A stretch of DNA of 64,000 bases from Cellulosilyticum lentocellum DSM 5427 (lineage in GTDB: Bacteria; Bacillota; Clostridia; Lachnospirales; Cellulosilyticaceae). Position numbers and translations under genes: made by a program. The first letter of the stretch is position 1; the number at the start of each line of letters is the position of its first letter. Positions 1 through 8,477 of the stretch are shown piece by piece. The notes under the pieces were generated by a model. It worked only from the letters and a program-made list of their open reading frames with translations. It was not told where the DNA came from and made no database searches. The stretch is taken from positions 3,183,001-3,247,000 of the forward strand of contig NC_015275.1 in the NCBI RefSeq assembly GCF_000178835.2, written 5' to 3'.

Positions 1-761
1 ATTTGTTGCTTTTTATTACTATCTTCTACTTTATTATTTAATAAATCCAAATTGTACTGAGCTGTTTCAATTTGTAAGTCCATTTGTTTTAAACTTGATT
101 CAAGACTAATAATAGCAGTTTTCATCTGATCAATATTCTGTTTTAAAGTTGTCACCTTATCTTTAGAATCATCTAAGTCTTTTTGTGATAAAGCCCCAGC
201 TTCAAAAAGTTCCTCGTTCACTTTTAAATCTGTTTCAGCTTGTTTTAAATCTTTTTCTAAATTTGATAAGTCTACTTTTTTATTTGTTATACTTGTTTCT
301 GTATCTTTTCTGTTGTTTTTTAATTGTGTCAAAGTAGCCTGTGCGCTTAAAATATCTCCTTTAGAAGCTGCACCAAGTAACTGATTTAAACTCTCTTTAG
401 CTGCTACTAGCTGTGCTTCTAAAGCTTCTAGGTTTTTTTGACTTGAAAGTTCTGCTTCCTGATCTAATACTAAAATCACTTCTCCTTGCTTTACGGTATC
501 GCCTACTTCTTTATTAATGGTAATAATTTTATTACTTGCATCAAGATAAACAGTTTGGCTATCAACTGCTTTTAATTTACCACTTGAAGAAATTTTTGCC
601 TCTATATTATCTTTTTTAATTTTCTCAACTTGTACACGTGGTCCTTCTTTATAACCTCCGATTGTTTCTTCCACTTCTGGTTTATTCATACTTGCAATAA
701 CACCCAATACAATCATAATACCCACTACACTAATAATGATGTACTTCTTTTTGCCTTTCAT
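1..761 (-). CDS. HlyD/RND-type efflux periplasmic adaptor subunit, partial
   Basis: The reading frame is open from the ATG at 761 to the window edge, so the C-terminus is missing. It starts with a short basic segment and a membrane helix (residues about 5-24). A lipoyl/barrel-sandwich half follows, including the stretch VGDTVKQGEVILVLDQEAEL at about 100-120. After that comes a long Lys/Glu/Gln-rich coiled coil, about 120-250. This is the order seen in membrane fusion proteins that link an ABC (MacB-like) transporter to the envelope. AGGAGG lies 6 bases before the ATG. A transporter ATPase and permease would be expected further left, outside the window. The exact substrate cannot be inferred. 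Confidence 0.85.
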   Translation of the reverse strand, partial: MKGKKKYIIISVVGIMIVLGVIASMNKPEVEETIGGYKEGPRVQVEKIKKDNIEAKISSSGKLKAVDSQTVYLDASNKIITINKEVGDTVKQGEVILVLDQEAELSSQKNLEALEAQLVAAKESLNQLLGAASKGDILSAQATLTQLKNNRKDTETSITNKKVDLSNLEKDLKQAETDLKVNEELFEAGALSQKDLDDSKDKVTTLKQNIDQMKTAIISLESSLKQMDLQIETAQYNLDLLNNKVEDSNKKQQ

Positions 762-792
762 ATAATCCTCCTTTAATGCCTTTGTTTTTGCA

Positions 793-851
793 TATAGCTA
801 TAACGCTATACTTACTAACCATTATTATAAGTGACAATCCTTAATTTTCAA
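793..851 (-). promoter_or_regulatory. promoter and palindrome upstream of the HlyD-type gene
   Basis: On the minus strand TTGAAA (846-851) and TATAAT (824-829) are separated by 16 bases, a near-consensus sigma-A promoter. In the 5' leader, TATAGC (793-798) and GCTATA (805-810) form a 6-bp inverted repeat with a 6-base spacer, placed like a repressor site just downstream of the start point. The rest of 852-1076 shows no gene. Confidence 0.55.
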
Positions 852-1076
852 TTAAAATTCAATTAATTAATAAAAAACTTATAATTTTATGGCTATCTTC
901 CCTCACTTTAGTCATTCACTCACTATTTTAACTAGTACTTTTATTCTGTCACCACCTTATCTTTATAACATGTCATTATGTAGCTATAAAGAAGAATTTT
1001 TCAAAAAACAAGCATATTTTATCTACTTTATCATAACTTAATAATAAATACTTATTGTCCATTTTAGGAGGTCTCT

Positions 1077-1337
1077 ATGAAACGTCCCACAAAAAGTAAC
1101 GTGATCGACTATATCCATATTTACAATGTCCTTACCTTAGCTATTACTTTTTTTCTACTATATATAGGCATTAACTTCTTTCTACCTTTTGCCAACTTTC
1201 TTTCGTTTTTAGGACTTGCTTTAGGAAGTTTCTATATTATTGTTTATTTTTTTAGCAAAAAGAGAGTTCACTTAATGATTGCTTTAATTAGCACCATTGT
1301 TTCTATTGCTCTTAGCCTAGCTTTTATCTATATATAA
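1077..1337 (+). CDS. small hydrophobic membrane protein, unknown family
   Basis: This 86-residue protein has three hydrophobic segments, at about 14-34, 37-57 and 65-85, joined by short basic loops such as SKKRVH. An ideal TTAGGAGG site lies 7 bases before the ATG and a rho-independent terminator follows, so it looks like a real single-gene unit. I do not recognise the family. The size and topology resemble many uncharacterised Firmicutes integral membrane proteins. It is divergent from the efflux adaptor gene to its left and convergent with the pullulanase gene to its right. No function is proposed. Confidence 0.65.
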   Translation: MKRPTKSNVIDYIHIYNVLTLAITFFLLYIGINFFLPFANFLSFLGLALGSFYIIVYFFSKKRVHLMIALISTIVSIALSLAFIYI

Positions 1338-1366
1338 TACTTCATCATTCATTTTTGCATAAGCAT

Positions 1367-1409
1367 AAAAAAAGGTGCTATGATTCATCTTATCATAGCG
1401 CCTTTTTTA
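1367..1409. terminator. bidirectional rho-independent terminator
   Basis: An inverted repeat (GGTGCTATGAT pairing with ATCATAGCGCC) is flanked by an A-run on the left and a T-run on the right. It therefore ends transcription from the convergent small membrane protein gene and the pullulanase gene. Confidence 0.9.
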
Positions 1410-1428
1410 AATGCTTAACATCATTTCT

Positions 1429-4400
1429 TTAATGCTTATTTTTCAACCTTCTTCTCACACCAAAAGCAGCTACTACTGCTACTGCAACACCACCTACAAT
1501 GTAAGCTATTGTTTTAGCTTGAGACCTGGTTGTTTCATTTTGACTATCTACTTGTTGATCTGTACTTGTCTCTACTCCTTTTGCCTTTACTAATACCATT
1601 GCACTTCTACTAGGTACCACAACTTCATTACCTACTATGTTCTCTATAGGTACTATACCCGCCACTTGATCATTAACGACTACTTCCCAATCTCCTCTAT
1701 CTAATACTATTTTTTGTTCTTCCTTATTAGCATTAAATAAAACAACAATTTCTTCCCACTCATCTCCATTAGCATGCCCACTTATTTTGTAACCTACCAT
1801 TTCTTCTGTAGGCATTTCAAGGAAAGTTAAATGCTCACTAATTTCTTCTGCTGTAGTCATTCGAAAAGCTGGATGTTTTTTTCTTAACTCTATAAGACCT
1901 CTATAATAATCATACACATCTTTAAATCCAATTTTTCTACTCCAATCTAATTGATTAATCTCATCTCCTGCTGAAAAACTGTTCTCATTACCACCCTTAG
2001 TACGTACAAATTCTACACCTGCATGTAAGAAAGGAATACCTTGTGAAGTAAGTACCATCGCATTACTTAATTTATGAATTTTTAGTCTCTCTTCCATGCC
2101 ATCTTCTGGATTAGTGAGTTCAATCTTATCCCATAAAGTTAAGTTATCATGAGCTGATACATAATTAACTGTTTGACTTGGTGATTTTGCAAAAGGTGCT
2201 TTTGAATAATTTACCTGTGCATAATCAACTTGTGGATGCTTAGTTGCTCCTACAATCCCAAATTTAATTGTTTCTTCAAACCCTGCTCCACCATTTGCGA
2301 ACCCTGAAGCTGTACTTTCAAAAACATGCCCTTTAATACCATCTCTAAAATCATCACTAAAAACAGCTATATGATTTAATTCTCCTGCATTTACTTTAAG
2401 CGCTTGCTTATTTGTAGGTAATGTAGAGGAAGAAGCTGTCCAGCCTTCACCATAAATTAAAATATTAGGATTGATTTTATCTAATTCAGTACGGATTTCA
2501 TTCATTGTATCAATATCTATCAGGCCCATAAGGTCAAATCTAAAACCATCAATCTTATATTCTTTAGCCCAATAAACTACTGAATCTATAATCATTTTTC
2601 TTACCATAGCCCGTTCTGAAGCTATTTCATTGCCACAACCTGAACCATTTGAAAAGCTACCATCTAAATTCTTTCTATAATAATAGTCTGGTACAATAAG
2701 ATTTAAATTGGAGTCTGCACTTTTAGCCGTATGATTGTAAACCACATCCATAATAACACCGATATCATTTTGATGAAGCGTCTGTATAGCCTGTTTAAAT
2801 TCTTTTACTCTTACTTCTCCGTGATAAGGATCTGTGGCATAAGAGCCTTCTGGTACATTATAATTTTGTGGATCATAGCCCCAGTTAAAATCACTTTCTT
2901 CTAACTTGGTTTCATCAATAGAACTATAGTCAAAAGCTGGTAATAAATGAACATGGGTAACCCCTAATTCTTTTATATGATTAAGGCCTGTTTTTACACC
3001 TGTACTAGTTGTCGTGTCAGTTTCTGTTAAACCTAGAAATTTACCTTTATGCGTAATCCCTGAATTCTCGTGAGTTGATAAATCTCTTATATGTAGTTCA
3101 TAAATAATGGCATCTGTTGGGTTTTTAAGCTCTGGTCCCTTTTGTGTTTCCCACCCTTCTGGGTTTGTTTCTGCAAGGTCAATCACCATAGCTCTCATGC
3201 CATTGACTCCAGTTGTTCTTGCATAAGGATCTACAACTTCTCGCCATTCTCCGTTAATACGTACCTTATAAGTATAATAAACAGCATTTTGGTCACCTTG
3301 AATTGTAGCACTCCAAGTACCTTTTTCTTGTTTTGTCATTGGCACTTCTTGTAGCACTTTACCATCATTACCTGCATCATAAAGGATGACTTCGACTTCA
3401 CTGGCTGTAGGTGCCCATAATTTAAAAGCTGTACGTTCTTTTTGATAATTAGCTCCCAAATCGTCTCCCTCATAATAATAAAGCTGGTTAAAAGCTTCTG
3501 TATTAAAAATCTCTCCTGCTGTAGCTATCTTCGCTTCATACCCCTCTTTAGCTACTTCATAAATACCGTTAAAGTCAATGGTTTCAGCTAAGTAAAGCTT
3601 AGCACCTTTAGCTAGTCCACCTTCCATTTCATCTAATAACTCCACTTTATTGATTGCTATTTTCTTCCCAGCTTTAGTCACACTAAAATCCGCTTTAAGA
3701 TCTTCCTTTGTTTCAAAAGGAACATTAACACCTAAACAAATACTTTCCATTGTATCCATGGTTGCCCAGCTCACACTAGGCTTAATGTACATTTCTTCTT
3801 TACTGTATCCCACTTTTTCCTCTCCTTGCTTTAAGTAAATATCAATTTTTCCATTCTCATCAACTTTAGTAGTAGAAATAAAACGATCTATTTCTACATC
3901 TTTATTTTGTACATCTTTTTTATAGAGCCAAAACCCTAACTTACGTATTGATCCTATGTCTTTTACTGTAAAGGTTGCCACCTTACCATAGGCATCTTCC
4001 TTTTCAAAATTATAACTTATCCCCTCTTTACCTTCAGGCCATAACCATAGTTTCCAATCTTCATAATTTCTATCATACCTATTATAATGTACATTCAAGG
4101 TAACTTGCTCTGGCAGTATTACTGTACCACCCAAAAGATTAGGCTCTTCTGTATAAATCGTTTCATCTCCTGACACGAGCCATATTTCATTGATAGCTTC
4201 TGTTGTTGCCACAAAGCGATCATCTGATACGTCTTTTGCCCAATCATTAGTTCTTACAATAAAACCTACCTTATTAGCTGTTTCCTCTAAAGGAATAATA
4301 GCCTTTACACCAAATTCATCTTCTTCAGTAAATTCGGTAACGTTTCCATCTTTTCCGTCAAGCCACATCCATAGATTCCATTCCTCATACTGCTTATCTG

Positions 4401-4524
4401 GTCTGTAATAATGAATAATTAATTGTTTTTCCGTATTGGGCGTAGCTTCCAAGGGCAATATTCCTTGAAACAAATTTAAAATGAGTATACATACTAAAAC
4501 AATCCCCACATATTTTTTCTTCAT
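1429..4524 (-). CDS. pulA: type I pullulanase, secreted and membrane-anchored
   Basis: Hydrolyses alpha-1,6 branch points of pullulan and branched starch fragments outside the cell. The 1031 residues begin with a signal peptide (about 1-27). Two CBM41-like starch-binding repeats follow, at about 33-130 and 140-240, each with the pattern YxxW-LWxW. After a linker come the N-terminal CBM48-type domain (about 345-450) and the GH13 barrel. The type I signature YNVPEGSYATDP is near residue 555. The nucleophile is in GFRFDLMG (about 660), the acid/base in YGEGWT (about 690) and region IV is VSAHDN (about 790). A C-terminal hydrophobic helix followed by RRRLKNKH suggests a membrane anchor without an LPxTG sorting signal. 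AAAGGAGGG precedes the ATG. It is monocistronic. Confidence 0.95.
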   Translation of the reverse strand: MKKKYVGIVLVCILILNLFQGILPLEATPNTEKQLIIHYYRPDKQYEEWNLWMWLDGKDGNVTEFTEEDEFGVKAIIPLEETANKVGFIVRTNDWAKDVSDDRFVATTEAINEIWLVSGDETIYTEEPNLLGGTVILPEQVTLNVHYNRYDRNYEDWKLWLWPEGKEGISYNFEKEDAYGKVATFTVKDIGSIRKLGFWLYKKDVQNKDVEIDRFISTTKVDENGKIDIYLKQGEEKVGYSKEEMYIKPSVSWATMDTMESICLGVNVPFETKEDLKADFSVTKAGKKIAINKVELLDEMEGGLAKGAKLYLAETIDFNGIYEVAKEGYEAKIATAGEIFNTEAFNQLYYYEGDDLGANYQKERTAFKLWAPTASEVEVILYDAGNDGKVLQEVPMTKQEKGTWSATIQGDQNAVYYTYKVRINGEWREVVDPYARTTGVNGMRAMVIDLAETNPEGWETQKGPELKNPTDAIIYELHIRDLSTHENSGITHKGKFLGLTETDTTTSTGVKTGLNHIKELGVTHVHLLPAFDYSSIDETKLEESDFNWGYDPQNYNVPEGSYATDPYHGEVRVKEFKQAIQTLHQNDIGVIMDVVYNHTAKSADSNLNLIVPDYYYRKNLDGSFSNGSGCGNEIASERAMVRKMIIDSVVYWAKEYKIDGFRFDLMGLIDIDTMNEIRTELDKINPNILIYGEGWTASSSTLPTNKQALKVNAGELNHIAVFSDDFRDGIKGHVFESTASGFANGGAGFEETIKFGIVGATKHPQVDYAQVNYSKAPFAKSPSQTVNYVSAHDNLTLWDKIELTNPEDGMEERLKIHKLSNAMVLTSQGIPFLHAGVEFVRTKGGNENSFSAGDEINQLDWSRKIGFKDVYDYYRGLIELRKKHPAFRMTTAEEISEHLTFLEMPTEEMVGYKISGHANGDEWEEIVVLFNANKEEQKIVLDRGDWEVVVNDQVAGIVPIENIVGNEVVVPSRSAMVLVKAKGVETSTDQQVDSQNETTRSQAKTIAYIVGGVAVAVVAAFGVRRRLKNKH

Positions 4525-4625
4525 TACCTTCCCTCCTTTTATAAACAGTTTATCATATTACAAATAATTTGAAAACAACATCTCTTAGCAAAGCGTATAT
4601 TGTAAATTGAAATTCGTAATATATA

Positions 4626-4830
4626 AGTGAAGGTTCTCAGCAGCCTTCACTCTTTTATTTTATAATGAAGGTGATTGGCTGATGGAATTTGAAATTGGGA
4701 CATTACGCCCGTAGTTAAATGTGTCAGCTAGCCTTCATTTTCTTGCATTCGATTCAGCAAGTTGGGACATACAAATGCTCCCGTTTAACCAACGAATATG
4801 AATGGAAACTGAAGAGTTGGAACCAATCAA
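4626..4830 (+). ncRNA. candidate bridge RNA of the IS110 element
   Basis: Three consecutive foldable units precede the transposase. (1) A hairpin AGTGAAGG (4626-4633) / CCTTCACT (4644-4651). (2) A long stem-loop closed by AATGAAGG (4664-4671) / CCTTCATT (4732-4739) and GGCTGAT (4677-4683) / GTCAGCT (4723-4729), with an internal loop and a GGG/CCC tip. (3) A second looped domain, 4746-4813, with a GGGA/TCCC tip. Domains 2 and 3 share TTGGGACAT on the 5' side (4695, 4762) and CCCGT-TTAA on the 3' side. This matches the known order of IS110 bridge RNAs: a 5' stem-loop, then target-binding and donor-binding loops. The assignment is structural inference. Confidence 0.55.
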
Positions 4831-4856
4831 ATATTCTACTATAAGGAGGTATCCCC

Positions 4857-6050
4857 ATGATTGCTGTTGGAATAGATGTTTCAAAATCCAAAAGCACTGT
4901 TGCTATCTTAAATTCCAATGGTTCTTTACTTGTCAAGCCATATACAATGACACATACTCAATCCGATATGTGTGCCTTGGTTGACTATTTATGTACCTTT
5001 GATGAACCCATTACCATTCTCATGGAGTATACAGGTCACTATCACTATCCAGTACTTAAAAAGCTACAACAGGAAGGATTCCCTGTCTGCATTATCAATC
5101 CATATCAAATGAAAAAATATGCCGACGTTGAAATCCATAAAGCAAAAACTGATAAAAAAGATGCTATCAGAATTGCTACATATGCTCTGGAAAAGTCTTA
5201 TAAACTCGTCCCCTATAACTCATTGGAGCAGAAGTATGAAGATCTGAAATTTTTGTCAAGGCAATATAATCAACGAATTTCCTCTGTGTCCTATACAAAG
5301 GTTCAGTTGATTAACCTACTTGACCAGACAATGCCGGGAATTACTCGCTTACTTCCTCTAAAGAGCAGGAATCCTGAACAATGCGTTTTATTACTTTTTA
5401 TCAAACGCTTTAAATCTTTTGATGAAATCAACAAAATCGGCAAAACACGTTTTCTTTCCAGTTATACAACACTTGTGAAGAAAACTTGCGACCGCCACGC
5501 TCCAAGTAAAGGATTGGCAATATATGAGCTTGCCACTAACAGTATTACAACCCGCGGTGAAGACCCATATATTCAGCTTGCTCAAAGTCAATGCGTAGAC
5601 CTTTTAGCAACTTCACAGAATGCAGCAGATGAGATTATCCTGCAAATGCAGACCATGGCTGAAACCATACCTGAATATAAAATCCTCAGGGCTATGGCTG
5701 GCGTAGGTGATAGACTTGGTCCAATAATACTTGCTGAGATTGGTGATATTCGCCGTTTTCATAGTGGTAAAGCTCTTAATTCCTTTGCTGGAAATGATGC
5801 GCCACCTTATCAATCCTGGCAATTCGAGAGCAGAAACCGCCACATATCAAAACGTGGTAGTGCCACCCTCAGAAAAGCTTGTTTTGAGGTTATGCAGGCT
5901 CTCAAACTGACAAAACCTCAAGATGATCCCGTCTACCTTTTTATGTTAAAAAAGGAGCAGGAAGGAAAACCCTACAACGTAGCCAAAATGGCTGGTGTAA
6001 ATAAGTTTCTCCGAATTTACTACGCTCGTGCGATGGAGCTTTATAAGTAA
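4857..6050 (+). CDS. IS110-family transposase (DEDD recombinase)
   Basis: Catalyses site-specific movement of the element through an RuvC-like fold plus a C-terminal serine domain. The 397 residues carry the acidic tetrad as D7 (GIDVSKSK), E57 (LMEYTGHY), D99 and D102 (KTDKKDA). The C-terminal transposase_20 domain begins near residue 270 (AMAGVGDRLGPIILAEIGD) and includes the ES...ISKRGSATLRKA motif with the candidate catalytic serine. Length is typical of the family (about 330-430). The start follows AAGGAGG at good spacing. The gene is intact, with no stop or frameshift. Coding runs within about 50 bases of the likely right end, so guide-RNA sequence must be in the 5' region. Confidence 0.93.
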   Translation: MIAVGIDVSKSKSTVAILNSNGSLLVKPYTMTHTQSDMCALVDYLCTFDEPITILMEYTGHYHYPVLKKLQQEGFPVCIINPYQMKKYADVEIHKAKTDKKDAIRIATYALEKSYKLVPYNSLEQKYEDLKFLSRQYNQRISSVSYTKVQLINLLDQTMPGITRLLPLKSRNPEQCVLLLFIKRFKSFDEINKIGKTRFLSSYTTLVKKTCDRHAPSKGLAIYELATNSITTRGEDPYIQLAQSQCVDLLATSQNAADEIILQMQTMAETIPEYKILRAMAGVGDRLGPIILAEIGDIRRFHSGKALNSFAGNDAPPYQSWQFESRNRHISKRGSATLRKACFEVMQALKLTKPQDDPVYLFMLKKEQEGKPYNVAKMAGVNKFLRIYYARAMELYK

Positions 6051-6168
6051 ATCCGAGTTTATTATCATATATTTTTGAAAAATCTACAATACGTAGGTTT
6101 ATTAAGGTTACCCTTTTTAAAGATGAAATTTCTTAAAATTCTTCTTGACAAACATTAGCAAGATTTGT

Positions 6169-6422
6169 CTTGGCGTTTATGAGAAGTACGTCTGAGAGAA
6201 AATGAGTGGGTATGGGTGCCTTCCGTTGTTCCGGTTCACATTTTTTTGAAACACTAAGTTCACTTATTTAGATGAACGGCAGAACTCACTTCGTTCAAAC
6301 AGCTGCCTAAAACCCATCTAAAACGTTCACTAAGTGCTTCTAAAAGATGCTCCCAAGTCACTACTCCAGGCACCCATACCCACTCATTTTCACAAACATT
6401 ATTGACCTCATAAACATCCAAG
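6169..6422 (-). repeat. long imperfect palindrome, element A (hairpin family)
   Basis: A perfect 23-bp inverted repeat (6198-6220 with 6369-6391) is extended by an outer imperfect pair (6169-6183 with 6407-6422). Inside, CATCTAAA (6316-6323) pairs with TTTAGATG (6267-6274) and a CTGCC/GGCAG tip hairpin follows. Read on the minus strand, its core matches element B at 21 of 23 bases (6314-6336 against 6747-6769) and again on the other arm (6252-6278 against 6808-6834). It does not look protein-coding. It may be a mobile palindrome or a structured RNA. Confidence 0.7.
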
Positions 6423-6691
6423 ACAGTGAAGTAGCGTGGAAAGAAGGCGTAACGACAGTTAAAAAATACTCGAAGCCAGGGACAGGCGCCCAAGGCAATA
6501 ACGTATAAAGCTTCCCATAAGTCTATTTTGCCAAGAAGTAGCTCTGTAAGGAAGCTAGGGAGCCTTACAAGCATTATTGATCTCTTAAGTATTCAAACCC
6601 CTAAGTGAAAAGTGCAGAAAAAAGATAATAACAAGTTTTGTTTTTTCTTGAAAACACTTAATGAAGGCGACTTTACGCGTTATTGCTGGTA

Positions 6692-6887
6692 GAACTGAGA
6701 GAGGGTAGCTGTCCTAGCGGGGTAACTTCGGAGTATTTTCAGTAGGCACTTAGCGAACGTTTTGGATGGTACTTAGTCCACGTGCCCCCGGGAACCGAGT
6801 TTGTGGACGTTCATCCAAAAAAGTGAGCTTAGTGCCTACTGAAAATACGGAGCCAAGCCACGTAGGATAGTCACCCTCTCTCAGTTC
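6692..6887 (+). repeat. long imperfect palindrome, element B (hairpin family)
   Basis: The stem is built from four perfect blocks: 6692-6706 with 6873-6887 (15 bp), 6733-6750 with 6831-6848 (18 bp), 6760-6768 with 6812-6820 (9 bp), and GTCCAC (6776) with GTGGAC (6803). Total size, 196 bp, equals that of element A (194 bp). Where A and B differ within stems the partner base differs too (G-C for A-T at the GGATG/CATCC helix, C-G for T-A in the CTTAG helix). The interval 6423-6691 between them holds no convincing gene. Confidence 0.7.
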
Positions 6888-6950
6888 CGCTCAAATAGCC
6901 TAGTAAAGCCACCGACAAATTTCTATTTGTACAATTCACCAGCCAGATGC

Positions 6951-6992
6951 AAAAAAGCTACTATTCCAGTGAATATCACATGAATAGTAGCT
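6951..6992 (-). terminator. terminator of the infC-rpmI-rplT operon
   Basis: An 11-bp perfect stem (6956-6966 with 6982-6992) on the minus strand is followed by a run of six T, 11 bases after the rplT stop. Confidence 0.92.
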
Positions 6993-7002
6993 TCAAAAAG
7001 CA

Positions 7003-7359
7003 TTATTTTAAGTTAGCTTTAGCTGTTTCAACTAATTGTGTGAAAGCAGCTGGATTTGTGATTGCTAATTCTGATAACATTTTTCTGTTGATGTTAACGT
7101 TAGCATTTTTTAATCCGTTCATGAAACGGCTATATGATAATCCGTTTAAACGAGCTGCAGCGTTAATACGTGCAATCCATAAACGTCTGAATTCTCTTTT
7201 TCTTAATTTACGACCTACATATGCGTAGTTTAATGATTTCATTACAGCTTGTTTAGCTGTTCTGAATTGTTTTGATTTAGCTCCTCTGTAACCTTTAGCT
7301 AATTTTAATACTCTATTACGTCTTTTTTTAGTAGACATTCCGCCTTTAACTCTTGCCAT
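7003..7359 (-). CDS. rplT: 50S ribosomal protein L20
   Basis: An early-assembly protein of the large ribosomal subunit that binds 23S rRNA. In Firmicutes it also represses its own operon through the leader. The 118 residues are the family's usual length. The N-terminus [20 protein letters not shown] and the later [21 protein letters not shown] are diagnostic. It is the last gene of infC-rpmI-rplT, with 22 bases to rpmI, its own GGAGGTTAAGACA site before the ATG and a strong terminator after the stop. Confidence 0.98.
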   Translation of the reverse strand: MARVKGGMSTKKRRNRVLKLAKGYRGAKSKQFRTAKQAVMKSLNYAYVGRKLRKREFRRLWIARINAAARLNGLSYSRFMNGLKNANVNINRKMLSELAITNPAAFTQLVETAKANLK

Positions 7360-7381
7360 TGTCTTAACCTCCTATCGTATC

Positions 7382-7585
7382 TTATAAATATGGTAAAATT
7401 CTCTTCATTTGTTTTTCGTTTGTGCTATCTACAATACCAGCTTTTCTTAAGTTACGTTTTGTTTTTGTAGATTTTTTAGTTAAAATATGTCTTTTATAAG
7501 CTTTATTACGTTTTAATTTACCAGTTCCTGTAACTTTGAAACGTTTTGCAGCTGCTCTATTTGTTTTTAATTTTAATTTAGCCAT
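7382..7585 (-). CDS. rpmI: 50S ribosomal protein L35
   Basis: A 67-residue basic ribosomal protein starting [20 protein letters not shown], typical of L35. The frame stays open 14 codons further upstream to 7627. I chose the ATG at 7585 because AAGGAGG lies 9 bases before it and family members begin at this point. It is the middle gene of the infC-rpmI-rplT operon and is likely regulated with L20 through the long infC leader. Confidence 0.97.
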   Translation of the reverse strand: MAKLKLKTNRAAAKRFKVTGTGKLKRNKAYKRHILTKKSTKTKRNLRKAGIVDSTNEKQMKRILPYL

Positions 7586-7634
7586 GATAAATGATCCTCC
7601 TTTATTCATTTGATTATTTTGTATCAAAAGGTAA

Positions 7635-8138
7635 CTATTTTGGTGCTACCACGATAACCATTGCTCTACCTTCTAATTTAGGTTTTTGTTCTGCTACTCC
7701 CACTTCTTCTACTAAAGCTATTGCCTGTTCAAGAAGCTCATTACCTCTATGAGTATGCATCATTTCACGCCCACGGAATACAACTGAAATTTTCACTTTA
7801 TCCCCTGCTTTAAGGAATTTAGCTGCATTTTTCATCTTCGTTTCAAAGTCATGTTTTTCAATACTAGCAGAAAGTCTTACTTCTTTAACGCTAACAACTT
7901 TTTGTTTTTTACGCGCTTCTTTTTCTTTCTTTGCTGCATCAAATTTGTATTTACCATAGTCCATGATTTTACAAACTGGTGGTTTTGCTTGCGGAGCAAT
8001 TTTAACTAAGTCTAAGTTTTTCTCAGCTGCCATTTTTTGTGCTTCTTTGCCAGCAACAATACCAATTTGTTCGCCATCAGCTCCTACTAGTCTTACTTCT
8101 TTGTCACGAATTTGTTCGTTGATCATTAAATCGTTAAT
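7635..8138 (-). CDS. infC: translation initiation factor IF-3, AUU start
   Basis: IF-3 binds the 30S subunit, prevents premature 50S joining and checks the start codon and initiator tRNA. The N-terminal domain ([12 protein letters not shown], about residues 5-75), the linker rich in [10 protein letters not shown] and the C-terminal domain ([18 protein letters not shown] onward) are all present. A GTG at 8145-8147 overlaps the AGGAGG site and cannot serve as start. An ATT at 8136-8138 sits 8 bases after AGGAGG, which is the normal position. An AUU start that IF-3 itself discriminates against is the classical autoregulatory device of infC. The next ATG (8126) is too far from the site. First gene of the operon. 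Confidence 0.95.
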   Translation of the reverse strand: MNDLMINEQIRDKEVRLVGADGEQIGIVAGKEAQKMAAEKNLDLVKIAPQAKPPVCKIMDYGKYKFDAAKKEKEARKKQKVVSVKEVRLSASIEKHDFETKMKNAAKFLKAGDKVKISVVFRGREMMHTHRGNELLEQAIALVEEVGVAEQKPKLEGRAMVIVVAPK

Positions 8139-8410
8139 AACGGGCACCTCCTAAATTGTGTTTGCCTAAATTTATTATTTTAATCACCCTTTAAGCGATG
8201 GGTGAGCCGCTTTTAATAATATACCCTTATTAGTATATTTATTTGCTATATCAACTAAATAAGGTGGATAGCCGAAACTATCCACCTCTCTAAAAATCCA
8301 TACTAAATGAAATATAATCATGTCTTAATTAGTATGACCTTACGAACTCTTTTGTTGTAAGGTGAGAAGAATAGCTTCTACTTCGTCTGGCAATCATTTG
8401 CCTTAAAACC
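8139..8410 (-). promoter_or_regulatory. long structured leader of the infC operon (L20-leader-like)
   Basis: About 270 untranslated bases precede infC. They contain a CCTTAC/GTAAGG hairpin (about 8340-8366), a CATACTAA/TTTAGTATG hairpin (about 8300-8335), a terminator-like GGTGGATAG (8263-8271) / CTATCCACC (8278-8286) stem followed by a T-rich tract, and TCACCC/GGGTGA near 8185-8205. Known infC-rpmI-rplT leaders in Firmicutes are L20-binding attenuators. Position and architecture fit that, although I did not match the exact L20-binding site. Confidence 0.7.
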
Positions 8411-8416
8411 TCATTT

Positions 8417-8445
8417 ATCTTAACATGCATTATTTTATTTGTCAA
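8417..8445 (-). promoter_or_regulatory. sigma-A promoter of the infC operon
   Basis: On the minus strand TTGACA (8440-8445) and TAAGAT (8417-8422) are 17 bases apart, giving a start point near 8410. Confidence 0.85.
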
Positions 8446-8477
8446 CTTTTATTTTACGTAAAATATTTATTTCTATC

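Larger units (their letters stand above)
4615..6100 (+). mobile_element. IS110-family insertion sequence (ends approximate)
   Basis: The element consists of a transposase gene preceded by a non-coding 5' region of about 240 bases with strong hairpins. IS110-group elements characteristically lack long terminal inverted repeats, so the borders cannot be fixed from this copy alone. I place the left end near 4615, because the bases just before it match a proposed guide in the non-coding RNA. The right end lies somewhere in the AT-rich stretch shortly after the stop codon. It sits between the pulA promoter region and a gene-free interval. Confidence 0.6.

Noticed and set aside
4563-4580. Second match of AATTTGAAA to the proposed IS110 guide
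   Set aside because: Shorter (9 bases) than the 13-base match at 4602-4614 and in AT-rich DNA, so I did not use it to set the IS border.
6260-6574. A 104-codon open frame on the minus strand
   Set aside because: It runs through palindrome element A, has no ribosome-binding site or recognisable domain, and its composition follows the inverted repeats.
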